Positions 27,897-37,548 of a DNA stretch of 64,000 nt are shown piece by piece. The notes under the pieces were generated by a model. The model had not been told where the DNA came from, made no database searches, and was given only the letters and a program-made list of their open reading frames with translations. The stretch is from positions 372,001-436,000 of the forward strand of contig NZ_FRAQ01000001.1 of the NCBI RefSeq assembly GCF_900142385.1. The letters run 5' to 3'. The DNA is from Marinobacter antarcticus. Its GTDB lineage: Bacteria; Pseudomonadota; Gammaproteobacteria; Pseudomonadales; Oleiphilaceae. Made by a program: the position numbers and the translations under genes. Each line of letters opens with the position of its first letter. Position 1 is the stretch's first letter.

Positions 27897-29294
27897 TTAC
27901 GCTAGCAGGTTATAAACAAACACGATCACAACCGCCACCGGCGTGACAAAACGCAAAAAGTTCAGCCACAAGGTGAACGTGCCATTGCTCAGATCCAGAT
28001 CCGCTTTCAGGGATTCTTTGGCAACAAACCAACCTACAAAGATCGCCGTCAGCAAACCCGACAACGGCAACAGGATGTTGGCCGTAAAAAAGTCCAGCAG
28101 ATCGAAAATCGTCTTGCCTTCAAAGCGCGCGAACATATCGAGGGGTGCAAAATCTGCCCAGACGTTCAGCGACAGGATAGACGCAATACCCAGAAGCCAG
28201 CAAAGCACGCCGACAACAATGGCACTGCCTGCGCGCTCCATGTTGGTGTTTTCTTCCGCCCACTCAACCACAGGCTCCAGCAGGGAGATACCCGAGGTCC
28301 AGGCGGCAAACAGCAACAATATGAAGAACAGGGCGCCAAACAGGCCGCCCATGGGCATATTTCCGAACGCCAGAGGCAGAGTCTGGAAGATCAGTCCCGG
28401 GCCTGCGCTGGCCTCAAGGCCATTAGCGAACACTATGGGAAAAATCGCCAGGCCCGCCAACAGCGCAACAACCGTATCCATCAGTGCTATGCTGACTGCT
28501 GTGCGCCCAACGGCTACATCACGCCCCAGGTAAGAGCCATAGGCCATCATAATGGCCATACCCAGACTGAGTGTGAAAAATGCGTGGCCCAGAGCAATCA
28601 GCACACCGTTAATGGACAGTGCCTTAAAGTTCGGTGTGAACAGGAAACTTACCGCCTCACCAAAGTGGCCTGTTGTGGTGGCGTAGCCCACAGCAATAAG
28701 CAGCAGAACGAAAAGCGCCGGCATCAGAATGGTCACTGCGCGCTCCAGACCGCCCTTCAGACCACGGGATACAACCAGAATCACCAACACCATGAAAACG
28801 GTATGCCATGCAAGCAGCTGCTTGGGGCTGGCCAGCAAACCGCTGAAAAGCTTGCCGATGGATTCCGCAGTGCCGTCGGTGAAATCACCCATGGCCGCAT
28901 GGCCAATGTAAGAAGCAGCCCAACCACCAATAACGGAATAGAAGGATAAAATCGCAAAGGCAGCGATCATCCCGATAACGGCAGAAATACGCCATGCCGG
29001 CGAACTGAGGTTACGCTCGGCAACCAGACGCATACTGCCAATCGGGTTATGGCGGCCGCTGCGACCCACGTATATTTCTGCCATCATGATGGGAACGCCG
29101 ATAACAGCAATACACAGGAGATAAACCAGAACGAAGGCGCCGCCCCCGTTCTCACCTGTAATGTAAGGAAATTTCCATATGTTACCGAGACCAACGGCAG
29201 AACCCGTGGCGGCAAGAATAAACGCAAACCGGGAAGACCAGAGGCCGCGAGAAGCTCCGGAATCGTCACCCGAAGCCGAATTGAACTGAGTCAT
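27897..29294 (-). CDS. Sodium-dependent transporter, NSS (neurotransmitter:sodium symporter) family
   Basis: A 465-residue inner membrane protein with about eleven to twelve helices. The family signature near the N-terminus is RFAFILAATGSAVGLGNIWKFPY, with GGGAFVLVYL following. These contribute to the Na+ and substrate sites of LeuT-like carriers. It most likely imports an amino acid or related solute with Na+; the substrate cannot be told from sequence. Monocistronic, sharing a terminator with the convergent gene at 27221. Confidence 0.92.
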   Translation of the reverse strand: MTQFNSASGDDSGASRGLWSSRFAFILAATGSAVGLGNIWKFPYITGENGGGAFVLVYLLCIAVIGVPIMMAEIYVGRSGRHNPIGSMRLVAERNLSSPAWRISAVIGMIAAFAILSFYSVIGGWAASYIGHAAMGDFTDGTAESIGKLFSGLLASPKQLLAWHTVFMVLVILVVSRGLKGGLERAVTILMPALFVLLLIAVGYATTTGHFGEAVSFLFTPNFKALSINGVLIALGHAFFTLSLGMAIMMAYGSYLGRDVAVGRTAVSIALMDTVVALLAGLAIFPIVFANGLEASAGPGLIFQTLPLAFGNMPMGGLFGALFFILLLFAAWTSGISLLEPVVEWAEENTNMERAGSAIVVGVLCWLLGIASILSLNVWADFAPLDMFARFEGKTIFDLLDFFTANILLPLSGLLTAIFVGWFVAKESLKADLDLSNGTFTLWLNFLRFVTPVAVVIVFVYNLLA

Positions 29295-29440
29295 GTTTTG
29301 TTCCTGTGCTTGTGGCTAAGGAATCGTAAAAGAAGTAGCCACGGGCTCTCCCGGGGCGATTGGGAGAGAATTCTGCCAGCACTGGCCCGGGGATGCCAGC
29401 GCCGGCAATAGATTGGCGCCAGATTCCCGGCAAGTAAAAC

Positions 29441-31015
29441 TTAATCGGTTTTCCTGAGAAAGCGCGAAACCAGATCTTTGAGACCACTGGACATGACGCT
29501 CAGGCTATCACTGCTCTGTTTGGCAGAAGATGCCTGACCTTCGCTGAGGTCTGCCAGTTCAGCGATACTGACAATCTGGCAATTGATTTCCTCAGACACC
29601 TGATTCTGTTCCTCAAACGCCGCCGACATGCTGATGAAACTGTCAGAAATTGTCTTGATGGACGTTACGATATCCCGCAGAGAGCTCTCGGCTTCACGCA
29701 CTTTCACCAGACCCTGACCAGCATCCGCCTCCCCGTCCCGCGTGGCCTGAACTGCCAAATCCACCTGCAGGCGGAAGTCGTCAGTGACCTCCTGAATACG
29801 CACCGTGGATTCCCGGGTACGGCTTGCCAGCGAACGCACCTCGTCGGCGACGACGGCAAACCCACGGCCCTGCTCACCTGCGCGGGCAGCTTCAATTGCC
29901 GCATTCAGGGCCAGCAAGTTTGTCTGTTCTGCAATCCCGGAAATCAGGCTAGCCGCCTCACCAATGCTTTTGGTGGATTCACCCAGCCTGCCTATAGCCT
30001 GGCCAATCCCATTCACACGAGTAACCAGCTGTTCGATTGCAACCAGAGCCTCTGAACTGCGCTCGCTGCCAATTAGTGCAAGGCGGTCTGCCTCCCCGGC
30101 TTCCCGGGCATTGCCCAGCATGGACTGTGTCACTTCCTGAATGGATGCCGTCATCTCCGTGATCGCCGACGCCGTCTGGTCAGTTTCAGCACGCTGACGA
30201 CCTATGGCTTCCGCACCACTGCTGATATAGTTGTAAGAAGCACGGGCCTGCTCATAAAGCAGCTCTGCCTGGTCATCTATGCGGGCAAGCGCCGTGCGAA
30301 TCCGTGCGTCTTCACTGATCAGTAGCAGCGCAAGTTGCGAGAAAATTCCGGACTCATCACTATAAGTGCGAGCTACAACCGGGTCATGGAAAGCGCCCGG
30401 GCGGGTTTCGATAAGACGCTTCAGTCGCTCATTCAACGACTTCCGCAACAGCAATGCACCCAACAAATGGGCGATTACAATCAGCCCGGCAGCCATCCAG
30501 TTGTTCTCAAACTCAAGCGCAACAAGACTCAGAACCAGCGACAGAATCAGGGGCCATCCGGATTTCATCACCGACAGGATACGGCTCCCGGGGTTCAGGG
30601 CTGGCTTATCAGCCGCGATGCGCGCATAGAGCTTTTCAGCCCTGGCTACGTCTTCCCGGGTTGGCTCTACACGAACGGACTCATAGCCAACCACCTGGCC
30701 GTTTTCCCGAATGGGAGTGACATAGGCACTCACCCAGTAGTGATCACCGCTCTTTGCCCGGTTTTTGACCACGCCCATCCAGGCTTTGCCTGCATTGAGG
30801 TACTTCCACATGTCCCTGAATACCGCCTGCGGCATATCGGGGTGGCGGATGATGTTATGGGCCTGTCCAACCAATCCATCTTCAGGAAAACCACTGATCT
30901 CTGCGAATTCTTCATTGCAGTAAGTGATAACGCCTTTGAGATCGGTGGTGGTTATCAGCCTGCCGCCCTTGCGCATTTTAACTTCACGCTGGGTTACGGG
31001 TAAATTTGTGCGCAT
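29441..31015 (-). CDS. Methyl-accepting chemotaxis protein with PAS domain (Aer-like)
   Basis: A 524-residue chemoreceptor. It begins with a PAS domain ([21 protein letters not shown], residues about 23-43; domain to about 120). Two closely spaced membrane helices follow (about 153-190) without a periplasmic sensor domain, then a coiled-coil signalling domain with the tip [21 protein letters not shown]. The layout is that of Aer-type redox or energy receptors, where PAS often binds FAD. The C-terminus FLRKTD shows no CheR-tethering pentapeptide. Confidence 0.9.
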   Translation of the reverse strand: MRTNLPVTQREVKMRKGGRLITTTDLKGVITYCNEEFAEISGFPEDGLVGQAHNIIRHPDMPQAVFRDMWKYLNAGKAWMGVVKNRAKSGDHYWVSAYVTPIRENGQVVGYESVRVEPTREDVARAEKLYARIAADKPALNPGSRILSVMKSGWPLILSLVLSLVALEFENNWMAAGLIVIAHLLGALLLRKSLNERLKRLIETRPGAFHDPVVARTYSDESGIFSQLALLLISEDARIRTALARIDDQAELLYEQARASYNYISSGAEAIGRQRAETDQTASAITEMTASIQEVTQSMLGNAREAGEADRLALIGSERSSEALVAIEQLVTRVNGIGQAIGRLGESTKSIGEAASLISGIAEQTNLLALNAAIEAARAGEQGRGFAVVADEVRSLASRTRESTVRIQEVTDDFRLQVDLAVQATRDGEADAGQGLVKVREAESSLRDIVTSIKTISDSFISMSAAFEEQNQVSEEINCQIVSIAELADLSEGQASSAKQSSDSLSVMSSGLKDLVSRFLRKTD

Positions 31016-31154
31016 TATAGTTGCCTGTTACTCATTGCGTGCAGGGAGGTCCGATAGAATATAGACCCACCCCCATTATTGATATTCATCAAAAGTAAAG
31101 CTGAGTAACAGTATTTATCTTTGCAACCTGGAATCCTGATGCAGGTGCCGTGGA

Positions 31155-32039
31155 TTACAAAGCCCCGGCCAGCCGGGCACGGGGGTGAAGGCGGGCGTTC
31201 ACCCAGAGTGAAAACGCTATAACGACGCCACCTACGGCAAGCCTTAACAGATCTGCATCCCGATTCCAGATCAGCAGGTTTACCAGCAATCCGGCCGGCA
31301 CCAATACGTTATTCATGATGGCAAGTGTACCTGCATCCACCCGGCAGGCACCGCGGTTCCACAGGAACAGACCGAGGCCGGAAGCCGCCAGCCCCAGCCA
31401 CGCCAGAATGCCCCATTGCAGAGCGGTTGTGGGGAGGCGTTCAGCGTTGCCGAACACCATGAACGAGGGCAACGCGATAATCAGCGCACCGATAAAGAAA
31501 TAGCCGAAGGTGCGGTATGCCGGAATATCAACCGGATAGCGCTGCATAACATGCTTGTAGCCCACCTGTCCCGCTGCAAAGGTGAAGTTCGCAACCTGCA
31601 GCAACAGAAAGCCGGTGATGAAATCCTCACTCAGGCCGTCATAGCGGATTATGCCGGCACCAAATGTCGCTATTGCGGCCGCAACCAGGGCAACCGGTGA
31701 AAACCGGCGGGACAGGGCATCGTCAATCAGGGTTACGTAAAGCGGCGTGAATATGGTGAACAGCAGCACTTCCGGTACCGTCAGATAGCTGAACGATCGG
31801 TAAAGGCATAGGTAGGTGATACCGAATTGCAACATACCGGTCGCCAAAACACCCAACCGGAGCCGTCCAGGCACTCCGCGCCAACGAGTAAACGGTAAAA
31901 AAATCAACGTCGCCAGTAACACTCGACTGAGCACTGCAAAATAGCTGTCTACCTGGCCGGCGAGAAACTCACCAATCAGGCTGAATGAAAAAGCCCAGAG
32001 GACCGTTACGAAAACCAGGAGTCCCATAATGACTGCCAT
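31155..32039 (-). CDS. EamA/DMT-family exporter
   Basis: An inner membrane protein with ten predicted helices in two EamA repeats (drug/metabolite transporter superfamily); the substrate is unknown. The first repeat starts with VFVTVLWAFSFSLIGEF. The start is uncertain: ATG 32039 (MAVIMGLL) places the first helix at the N-terminus as usual, but the frame is open back to a GTG at 32126, which would add 29 basic residues. About 295 residues with the chosen start. It shares its upstream region with the divergent MATE gene. Confidence 0.85.
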   Translation of the reverse strand: MAVIMGLLVFVTVLWAFSFSLIGEFLAGQVDSYFAVLSRVLLATLIFLPFTRWRGVPGRLRLGVLATGMLQFGITYLCLYRSFSYLTVPEVLLFTIFTPLYVTLIDDALSRRFSPVALVAAAIATFGAGIIRYDGLSEDFITGFLLLQVANFTFAAGQVGYKHVMQRYPVDIPAYRTFGYFFIGALIIALPSFMVFGNAERLPTTALQWGILAWLGLAASGLGLFLWNRGACRVDAGTLAIMNNVLVPAGLLVNLLIWNRDADLLRLAVGGVVIAFSLWVNARLHPRARLAGAL

Positions 32040-32199
32040 CCGTATGAATTGGGCGTGTACTTTAACGGGTTTTAAAGCAGGTTTCAGCGTCTTTACGTGG
32101 CAACCCCCTATGACGCGCCCTCCCACAATCGGGTAGCATGTTCCGCCCGCAAATCAGCTTTGGATACCTATTGGCTCCAGCCCTTCGGATCAGCACCTT

Positions 32200-33588
32200 A
32201 TGGATGAAACCCACCAGCCACTGCCGGAAGTACGTAAGCCTCTCTTCTCACGGACACTGATCGAATGGAAGACTCTGGCGATACTTGGCGGGCCGATTCT
32301 GATTGCCCAGATAGCCCAGATGGCCAACGGCGTTATCGACACGGTAATGGCCGGCCACGCGAGCGCTGAAGATCTGGCCGGTGTGGGTATCGGCAGCAGC
32401 CTCTGGATGCCTTTATTTTTGTTCTTTATGGGTATGCTTGGGGCACTGCAACCGATTATTTCCGGTTATAACGGCGCACGCACGCGGGAAAAAATAATGC
32501 CGGCGACCTGGCAGGGCATATACATCGCCGGTGCTGGCTCAATCATCATGATTCTGTTGCTCACCAACGTACATCCGGTTCTGGAAGGACTGAAACTCGA
32601 AGCCAATACCGCACGCATCACCCAGGGCTACCTGAACGCTTTTGCCTGGGGCATTCCAGCTCTCCTTCTGATGACTGCACTCCGTGGCCTGACCGACGGT
32701 TTGGGACACACCCGTGTCATTATGGCGTTCTCGGTACTGAGCACGCTGATCAACCTGCCGCTCAATTATATGTTCATTTACGGCAAGCTCGGGCTGCCTG
32801 CCATGGGCGGCATCGGCTGTGGCTGGGCAACCTCTGTTTCTAACGGGGTCGCCGCCATTGCGCTGCTGGTCTATCTGAGCCGAAGCCGGCTCTACAAACA
32901 ATTCCATCTGATTGCAGATTGGACAAAACCTAATGCAGCCCTGATTCGCTATGTTCTCAGTATTGGCATGCCCATCGGGTTCACTATTTTTGTGGAAGCC
33001 AGCATGTTCTCGGTGATCGCGCTGTTTCTTGCGCCTCTCGGTCCTGTTGTAGTGGCCGGGCATCAGATTGCATTGAACGTGGTGTCCCTGCTGTTCATGC
33101 TGCCGCTAAGCATCGGTATGGCTCTTACACTGAGAGTCAGCTTTCTTATCGGAGCGGGAGCGCCGGATACAGCCCGTTTGATTTCCCGCAGCTCACTGAT
33201 TCTTGCCGCCGCCACAGCGCTGGCGTTCGCCATTCTCCTGTTTGTTTTCTCACAGGGTATCTCAGCGCTCTACACCAGCGATGCCGATGTTCAGGCGGTT
33301 ACCGTAAGATTGTTGGTGTTTGCGGCTATTTTCCAGGTGGCGGATGTCATCCAGGTTACCTGCATCAGCGCGCTGAGAGGCTACAAAGATACTGGCATCC
33401 CCATGCTGATCATGTTGTTCTCATTCTGGGGTGTGGGGTTACCGCTGGGCTATGCTCTGACGTTTACCGATCTGCTTGCTCCCGCTATGGGCGCTGCAGG
33501 GTTCTGGGTGGGACTGACCGGAGGTTTGGCATCCGCCAGTGTATTACTGGGATGGAGGCTGTTCCGCTATCGCCCGAAAACCAGCTAG
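32200..33588 (+). CDS. MATE-family multidrug efflux protein
   Basis: A 462-residue, twelve-helix exporter of the NorM branch, expelling cationic drugs or metabolites in exchange for Na+ or H+. Family features: GGPILIAQIAQMANGVIDTVMAG at the first helix, GLGHTRVIM and the NLPLNYMFIYGKLGLPAMGG loop. The last 4 nt overlap the convergent diguanylate cyclase gene. NorM-type is the likely class; the substrate is not known. Confidence 0.92.
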   Translation: MDETHQPLPEVRKPLFSRTLIEWKTLAILGGPILIAQIAQMANGVIDTVMAGHASAEDLAGVGIGSSLWMPLFLFFMGMLGALQPIISGYNGARTREKIMPATWQGIYIAGAGSIIMILLLTNVHPVLEGLKLEANTARITQGYLNAFAWGIPALLLMTALRGLTDGLGHTRVIMAFSVLSTLINLPLNYMFIYGKLGLPAMGGIGCGWATSVSNGVAAIALLVYLSRSRLYKQFHLIADWTKPNAALIRYVLSIGMPIGFTIFVEASMFSVIALFLAPLGPVVVAGHQIALNVVSLLFMLPLSIGMALTLRVSFLIGAGAPDTARLISRSSLILAAATALAFAILLFVFSQGISALYTSDADVQAVTVRLLVFAAIFQVADVIQVTCISALRGYKDTGIPMLIMLFSFWGVGLPLGYALTFTDLLAPAMGAAGFWVGLTGGLASASVLLGWRLFRYRPKTS

Positions 33589-34613
33589 CCGGCTAGCTCG
33601 GGGCTGCCAACAGACACGTCCGCGTCAGCCGCTGACATGTTATCCGAAAATACGACCCGGTCACGACCGGTCTCCTTCGCCTCGTAAAGAGCCGTATCCG
33701 CCCGCTCCAGCCAGCTCTCTATGCTTTCGCCAGGTCCGAGCAGCGCTACTCCGAACGATGCGCTGATTGCACCTCCCGGGTGCCTCATCTTTTTCCGCAT
33801 AATATGCTGAAGGTTATTCATTACCGCTGTCAGGCCCGCTCCATCAACCCCGGGCAACAAGAGTACAAACTCCTCGCCACCGTAGCGGAAAAGCTGATCT
33901 GATTTACGCGTACTTTGCTGAATCAGCGTCACCAGATCAACAAGAACGACGTCTCCCACTCCATGACCGTACTCATCGTTGACCTTCTTGAAGTGATCAA
34001 TATCCAGCATCACCAGGGCATAAGACAAACCGCTACGCTCAGCATGGGCTCCCGCCAGATTGAGCTCCTCGTCCATGGATCGGCGGTTTTTCACGCCAGT
34101 CAGAGGATCAATAGTCGCCAAATGCTCCAGGCGCTCGCGCTGATTGTCGGTTCGATGAGCAAACGCAAAGGCCGTTGCGCTGACCACCAGAGCGGTTGCT
34201 GTGAACGTCCACATCTGCACATCGGATTGAAAAACATCGCCCAGGGCCGTCATGGCAGCAATCGACACAAGATTGAGAAAGGTGGCAATGCGGGGGCTAA
34301 CCAGAAAGAAAGCGGTCACAAGGCAGGGATAAAGCCAGAACAAACCTACCTCCCCAACCACCGCAGCTACCGCGACTGCCCCAGAGCAGGCGATGACGGC
34401 GAGCACCATCCCGCTACGACGCGTATCGCCGGTTATCCAGGCATAAGCCATTACGCCACAGATACTCAGCAGAATAGAGGTATCTATGGATCCGGCGACA
34501 AAATTACCCTGCAAAAAACGCATGATCGCAAACGGGGTAATTCCCAGTAACGCACTGGCACCCAAAAGAGTAATAATCGATAATCGAAAATCTGTTCTGA
34601 GACGCTTCAGCAT
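33585..34613 (-). CDS. Membrane-bound diguanylate cyclase (GGDEF)
   Basis: Makes cyclic di-GMP from GTP. The 342-residue protein has five to six N-terminal membrane helices (residues about 12-152) and a GGDEF domain from about 165. The active-site motif is intact, GGEEF at 245-249. An inhibitory I-site RxxD (RKSD, 236-239) lies at the standard spacing, so product inhibition is expected. Divergent from the HD-GYP-like gene at 34840, which lacks catalytic residues. Confidence 0.93.
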   Translation of the reverse strand: MLKRLRTDFRLSIITLLGASALLGITPFAIMRFLQGNFVAGSIDTSILLSICGVMAYAWITGDTRRSGMVLAVIACSGAVAVAAVVGEVGLFWLYPCLVTAFFLVSPRIATFLNLVSIAAMTALGDVFQSDVQMWTFTATALVVSATAFAFAHRTDNQRERLEHLATIDPLTGVKNRRSMDEELNLAGAHAERSGLSYALVMLDIDHFKKVNDEYGHGVGDVVLVDLVTLIQQSTRKSDQLFRYGGEEFVLLLPGVDGAGLTAVMNNLQHIMRKKMRHPGGAISASFGVALLGPGESIESWLERADTALYEAKETGRDRVVFSDNMSAADADVSVGSPELAG

Positions 34614-34839
34614 ATTGGTGACCTTCGTGCCAAGCAGAACTTACTCCTCAAGCATAATCCAGTAAGGTGCAATAAACGCTGGACCCTACGTTTTTTAACA
34701 AAATGACCTTAAAGAGTCATAAAAAAACAGGTTTTCGCTGAATTTGCTCTTCCGGCGGGTAGCTCTGGCAAATCAATTACCTTTACTATAGTCACAACTG
34801 TGCTCAAACCATACATACTTTACAGGAATCAAAGGGATT

Positions 34840-35970
34840 TTGAGTGAACTCGTTCGAATAGCTCCCGGCGCATTAACCATAGGCCGCCCGCTGCCATGGG
34901 ACGTGTATGACGCCGACGGCAACGTACTTCTATGTCAGGGCTTTGTGATACAGACCGATTCACAGCTCGATCAGCTTTTTGAGCGTGGCCTTTTCAAACC
35001 ACGGGTTATTGAGGTGCCTCAGGAAGACGACGAGGCGTCCGGGGATGAAGCGGAATGTAACCCGTTCGCCCGTTACCCGGATTATCTTCAGGCGCTTGAA
35101 AAAGCTCTGGCGGCGATCGCCGCTGGTGAGCCAGACGCCCGCAAACACCTTCAGGATCTGGCGCACGCTCTGGAGCAGGCTTGTATCAAAGCGCCGGATT
35201 CCAGCTTGGCACTCATTCACCTATACTCCGTCGGGCCTACCATCCACGAACAGATCATTTTTTACGCCATACTCTGCCAGCTGATCGCCCGACAATTCGG
35301 GCTCGATGAGCAGCGTATCCCGATACTGACAGAAGCCGCTCTAAGTGCAAATCTCGCCCTGGTGCCAGTTGCAGACAAGCTCAACGCATTCAACAAAGTG
35401 CTGAGCACCGAACAGCGAAGCGTTATACGCAAGCACCCGCAACGGAGTATCCGCGCCCTGAAAGCTGTGGGTATCGATAACGACCTGTTGTTTACCATCA
35501 TTGCGCAGCACCACGAGCAGGGAGACGGCAGCGGTTATCCGGATGGCCTGAGCGGTGCAGACATCCGGCCCGAAGCGGAAATCCTCGCACTCGCCGAGCG
35601 CTACGTCGCCATGATCACAAAACGCGCTTATCGCAAGCGGATGAACGTAACAGCCGCACGCAAACTGATAGCCAACCTGGCAGATGGCAACTTCCGGCCA
35701 GCCCTTCCCAAAGCCCTGCTCCAGATTCTGGGCGAATACCCGCCAGGAACCTTGGTGCGATTGGAAAACAACGAAGTTTGCGTTATAACCGGCAGGCCAG
35801 TGCGCGCCCGCGGGCCTTTTGTGCAGGTTGTCTTCGATTCTTCGGGCAACAGCTGCGACACCCGCCAGGAACGTGATACCAGCGTGCCAGAGTTCAATAT
35901 CCAGGCACTGGAAGAGCCGGACATCATGCCATCCATGAGTTTCAGCCGGATCTGGGGCTTCCCGGACTGA
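34840..35970 (+). CDS. Degenerate HD-GYP domain protein
   Basis: A 376-residue protein: an N-terminal domain of about 60 residues found in HD-GYP proteins, an acidic linker, and an HD-GYP fold at about 120-290. The GYP motif is kept (HHEQGDGSGYPDGL, 224-237). The metal-binding HD pair is lost: the ALLHDIGK position reads ALSANLAL (167-174), and the later VADVYDAL reads LAERYVAM. Cyclic di-GMP hydrolysis is therefore unlikely; a c-di-GMP-sensing or protein-interaction role is possible. Start is the rare TTG 34840, with uncertain ribosome-binding site. Confidence 0.85.
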   Translation: MSELVRIAPGALTIGRPLPWDVYDADGNVLLCQGFVIQTDSQLDQLFERGLFKPRVIEVPQEDDEASGDEAECNPFARYPDYLQALEKALAAIAAGEPDARKHLQDLAHALEQACIKAPDSSLALIHLYSVGPTIHEQIIFYAILCQLIARQFGLDEQRIPILTEAALSANLALVPVADKLNAFNKVLSTEQRSVIRKHPQRSIRALKAVGIDNDLLFTIIAQHHEQGDGSGYPDGLSGADIRPEAEILALAERYVAMITKRAYRKRMNVTAARKLIANLADGNFRPALPKALLQILGEYPPGTLVRLENNEVCVITGRPVRARGPFVQVVFDSSGNSCDTRQERDTSVPEFNIQALEEPDIMPSMSFSRIWGFPD

Positions 35971-36001
35971 TCGGACCCGCCCCGGAAATCCGGTGAATCG
36001 C

Positions 36002-36847
36002 TCAGCTCAGGCCCAAAGCCGCGGCATGGTGGTTCAAGTGATCATCAATAAACGAAGCGATAAAAAAGTAGCTGTGGTCGTAGCCACTGCGCATACGCAG
36101 GTTGATGGGATGACTGTGTTGCACGCAAGCCTCCACCAGCGCTTCAGGATTGAGCTGGCTTTCAAGGAAATCATCCGCCGTACCCTGGTCTATCAGCAGA
36201 GGCAGTCGTTCATCTGCTTCCGGGATCAGCAGTGTGGCATCCCATTCTTCCCAGCCTGCCGGGTTGTCACCAAGATAACCCTTGAATGCCTTCTCTCCCC
36301 ATGGGCATTTGGTGGGGTGAGCAATGGGAGCAAATGCCGAAACGGAGACATAGCGGCCCGGATTGCGGAGTGCGCATATCAGTGCGCCATGGCCACCCAT
36401 TGAGTGCCCGCTGATACTGCGTTTTCCGGTAAGCGCTAGCTCACTTTCAACCAGCTGTGAAAGCTCCTTCACCACGTAGTCGTGCATGCGGTAGTGAGGC
36501 GCCCAAGGCTGCTGCGTGGCATTGATGTAAAACCCTGCTCCACTTCCGAAATCATAGCTGTCATCTTCACCCGGCAGGTTAACGCCGCGAGGGCTAGTAT
36601 CCGGGCAAATAATCGCCATGCCCAGCTCCGCTGCCTTTTTCTGGGCACCAGCCTTCTGCATGAAGTTCTGATCATTGCAGGTCAGCCCGGACAACCACCA
36701 GAGCGCCGGTACTTTTTGCGGATCCGGCCCTACCGCAATCGGAGGCAGGTACACTGCAAATTCCATCGTGCACTCAAGCGTGGCTGATGTGTGGCGATAG
36801 CGGCGGTGCTCCCCGTCAAAACTGACGTTGGTGGATAAGAGTTCCAT
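36002..36847 (-). CDS. fghA: S-formylglutathione hydrolase
   Basis: Hydrolyses S-formylglutathione to formate and glutathione in formaldehyde detoxification. The 281-residue esterase-D family protein has the oxyanion region WWLSGLTCNDQNFMQKAGAQ, the nucleophile motif GHSMGGHGAL, and the late acid and histidine (DQGTADDFL, GYDHSYFF). The usual partner, glutathione-dependent formaldehyde dehydrogenase (adhC), is not beside it. Confidence 0.94.
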   Translation of the reverse strand: MELLSTNVSFDGEHRRYRHTSATLECTMEFAVYLPPIAVGPDPQKVPALWWLSGLTCNDQNFMQKAGAQKKAAELGMAIICPDTSPRGVNLPGEDDSYDFGSGAGFYINATQQPWAPHYRMHDYVVKELSQLVESELALTGKRSISGHSMGGHGALICALRNPGRYVSVSAFAPIAHPTKCPWGEKAFKGYLGDNPAGWEEWDATLLIPEADERLPLLIDQGTADDFLESQLNPEALVEACVQHSHPINLRMRSGYDHSYFFIASFIDDHLNHHAAALGLS

Positions 36848-36912
36848 AGTGTCCTCTGTAGAATACCGATTGAGAATGCGGCTTGAGAGTATGGCTTGAG
36901 AGTACAGCTTGG

Positions 36913-37344
36913 TCAGTCGTCGGCGCCCCTGTGCTTCGAAAGCTCAATCCCGCAACCCATGCGGGCCAATTCGGCCAGCACAGCCGTGCGCGTGACGATG
37001 CCGATGAGTTTTCCATGTTCCACTACAGGATACACTTTCGGCTTGCCAGAGCCGAGCTTCTGGGCAAGGTCGACAATCGCAGTGCCGGGTGAAATCGACA
37101 AAGGCTCACGAAACATGACATCGTCCACAACCGGATCACCCTCACAGTGATAATTGCTCACCAGCAGCGCGTGGATACAATCCTGTTCAGAAACAAAACC
37201 AAGCAAATGCCGGTTCGCATCGACCACCGGCAGCCCGGAAATATGATTCTCCAGCAGCGCCTTGACCACTTCGGTCAGCGGCGTCCCGCACCGGACAGGC
37301 TCAATATGATTGGACATGACATCGGAAACTCTGAGCGCACACAT
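36913..37344 (-). CDS. Two-CBS-domain protein
   Basis: A 143-residue protein made of two CBS motifs: VSDVMSNHIEPVRCGTPLTEVVKAL and VDDVMFREPLSISPGTAIVDLAQ. Such stand-alone pairs bind adenine nucleotides and act as regulators. GAGGAG precedes ATG 37344 (MCALRVSDV); the longer frame upstream has no ribosome-binding site. It is transcribed divergently from the AGCS symporter gene; its partner is unknown. Confidence 0.88.
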   Translation of the reverse strand: MCALRVSDVMSNHIEPVRCGTPLTEVVKALLENHISGLPVVDANRHLLGFVSEQDCIHALLVSNYHCEGDPVVDDVMFREPLSISPGTAIVDLAQKLGSGKPKVYPVVEHGKLIGIVTRTAVLAELARMGCGIELSKHRGADD

Positions 37345-37548
37345 GGGTAGCTCCTCGCATTTCTGGTTGATCCGGCAGCATTGATCAGGCCTGACCCCTG
37401 TCCTGTAAACATAGGCAATAGGCGCCGAATCCTCCAATTATCACGAACTGCCGGTTTACACATGCCAATATCTGACTAAACTCAGCCAGTTATAACCCTT
37501 GCGGGTACAATCACAACATCAAACCATGGCACACACAAGGGGATCCCC

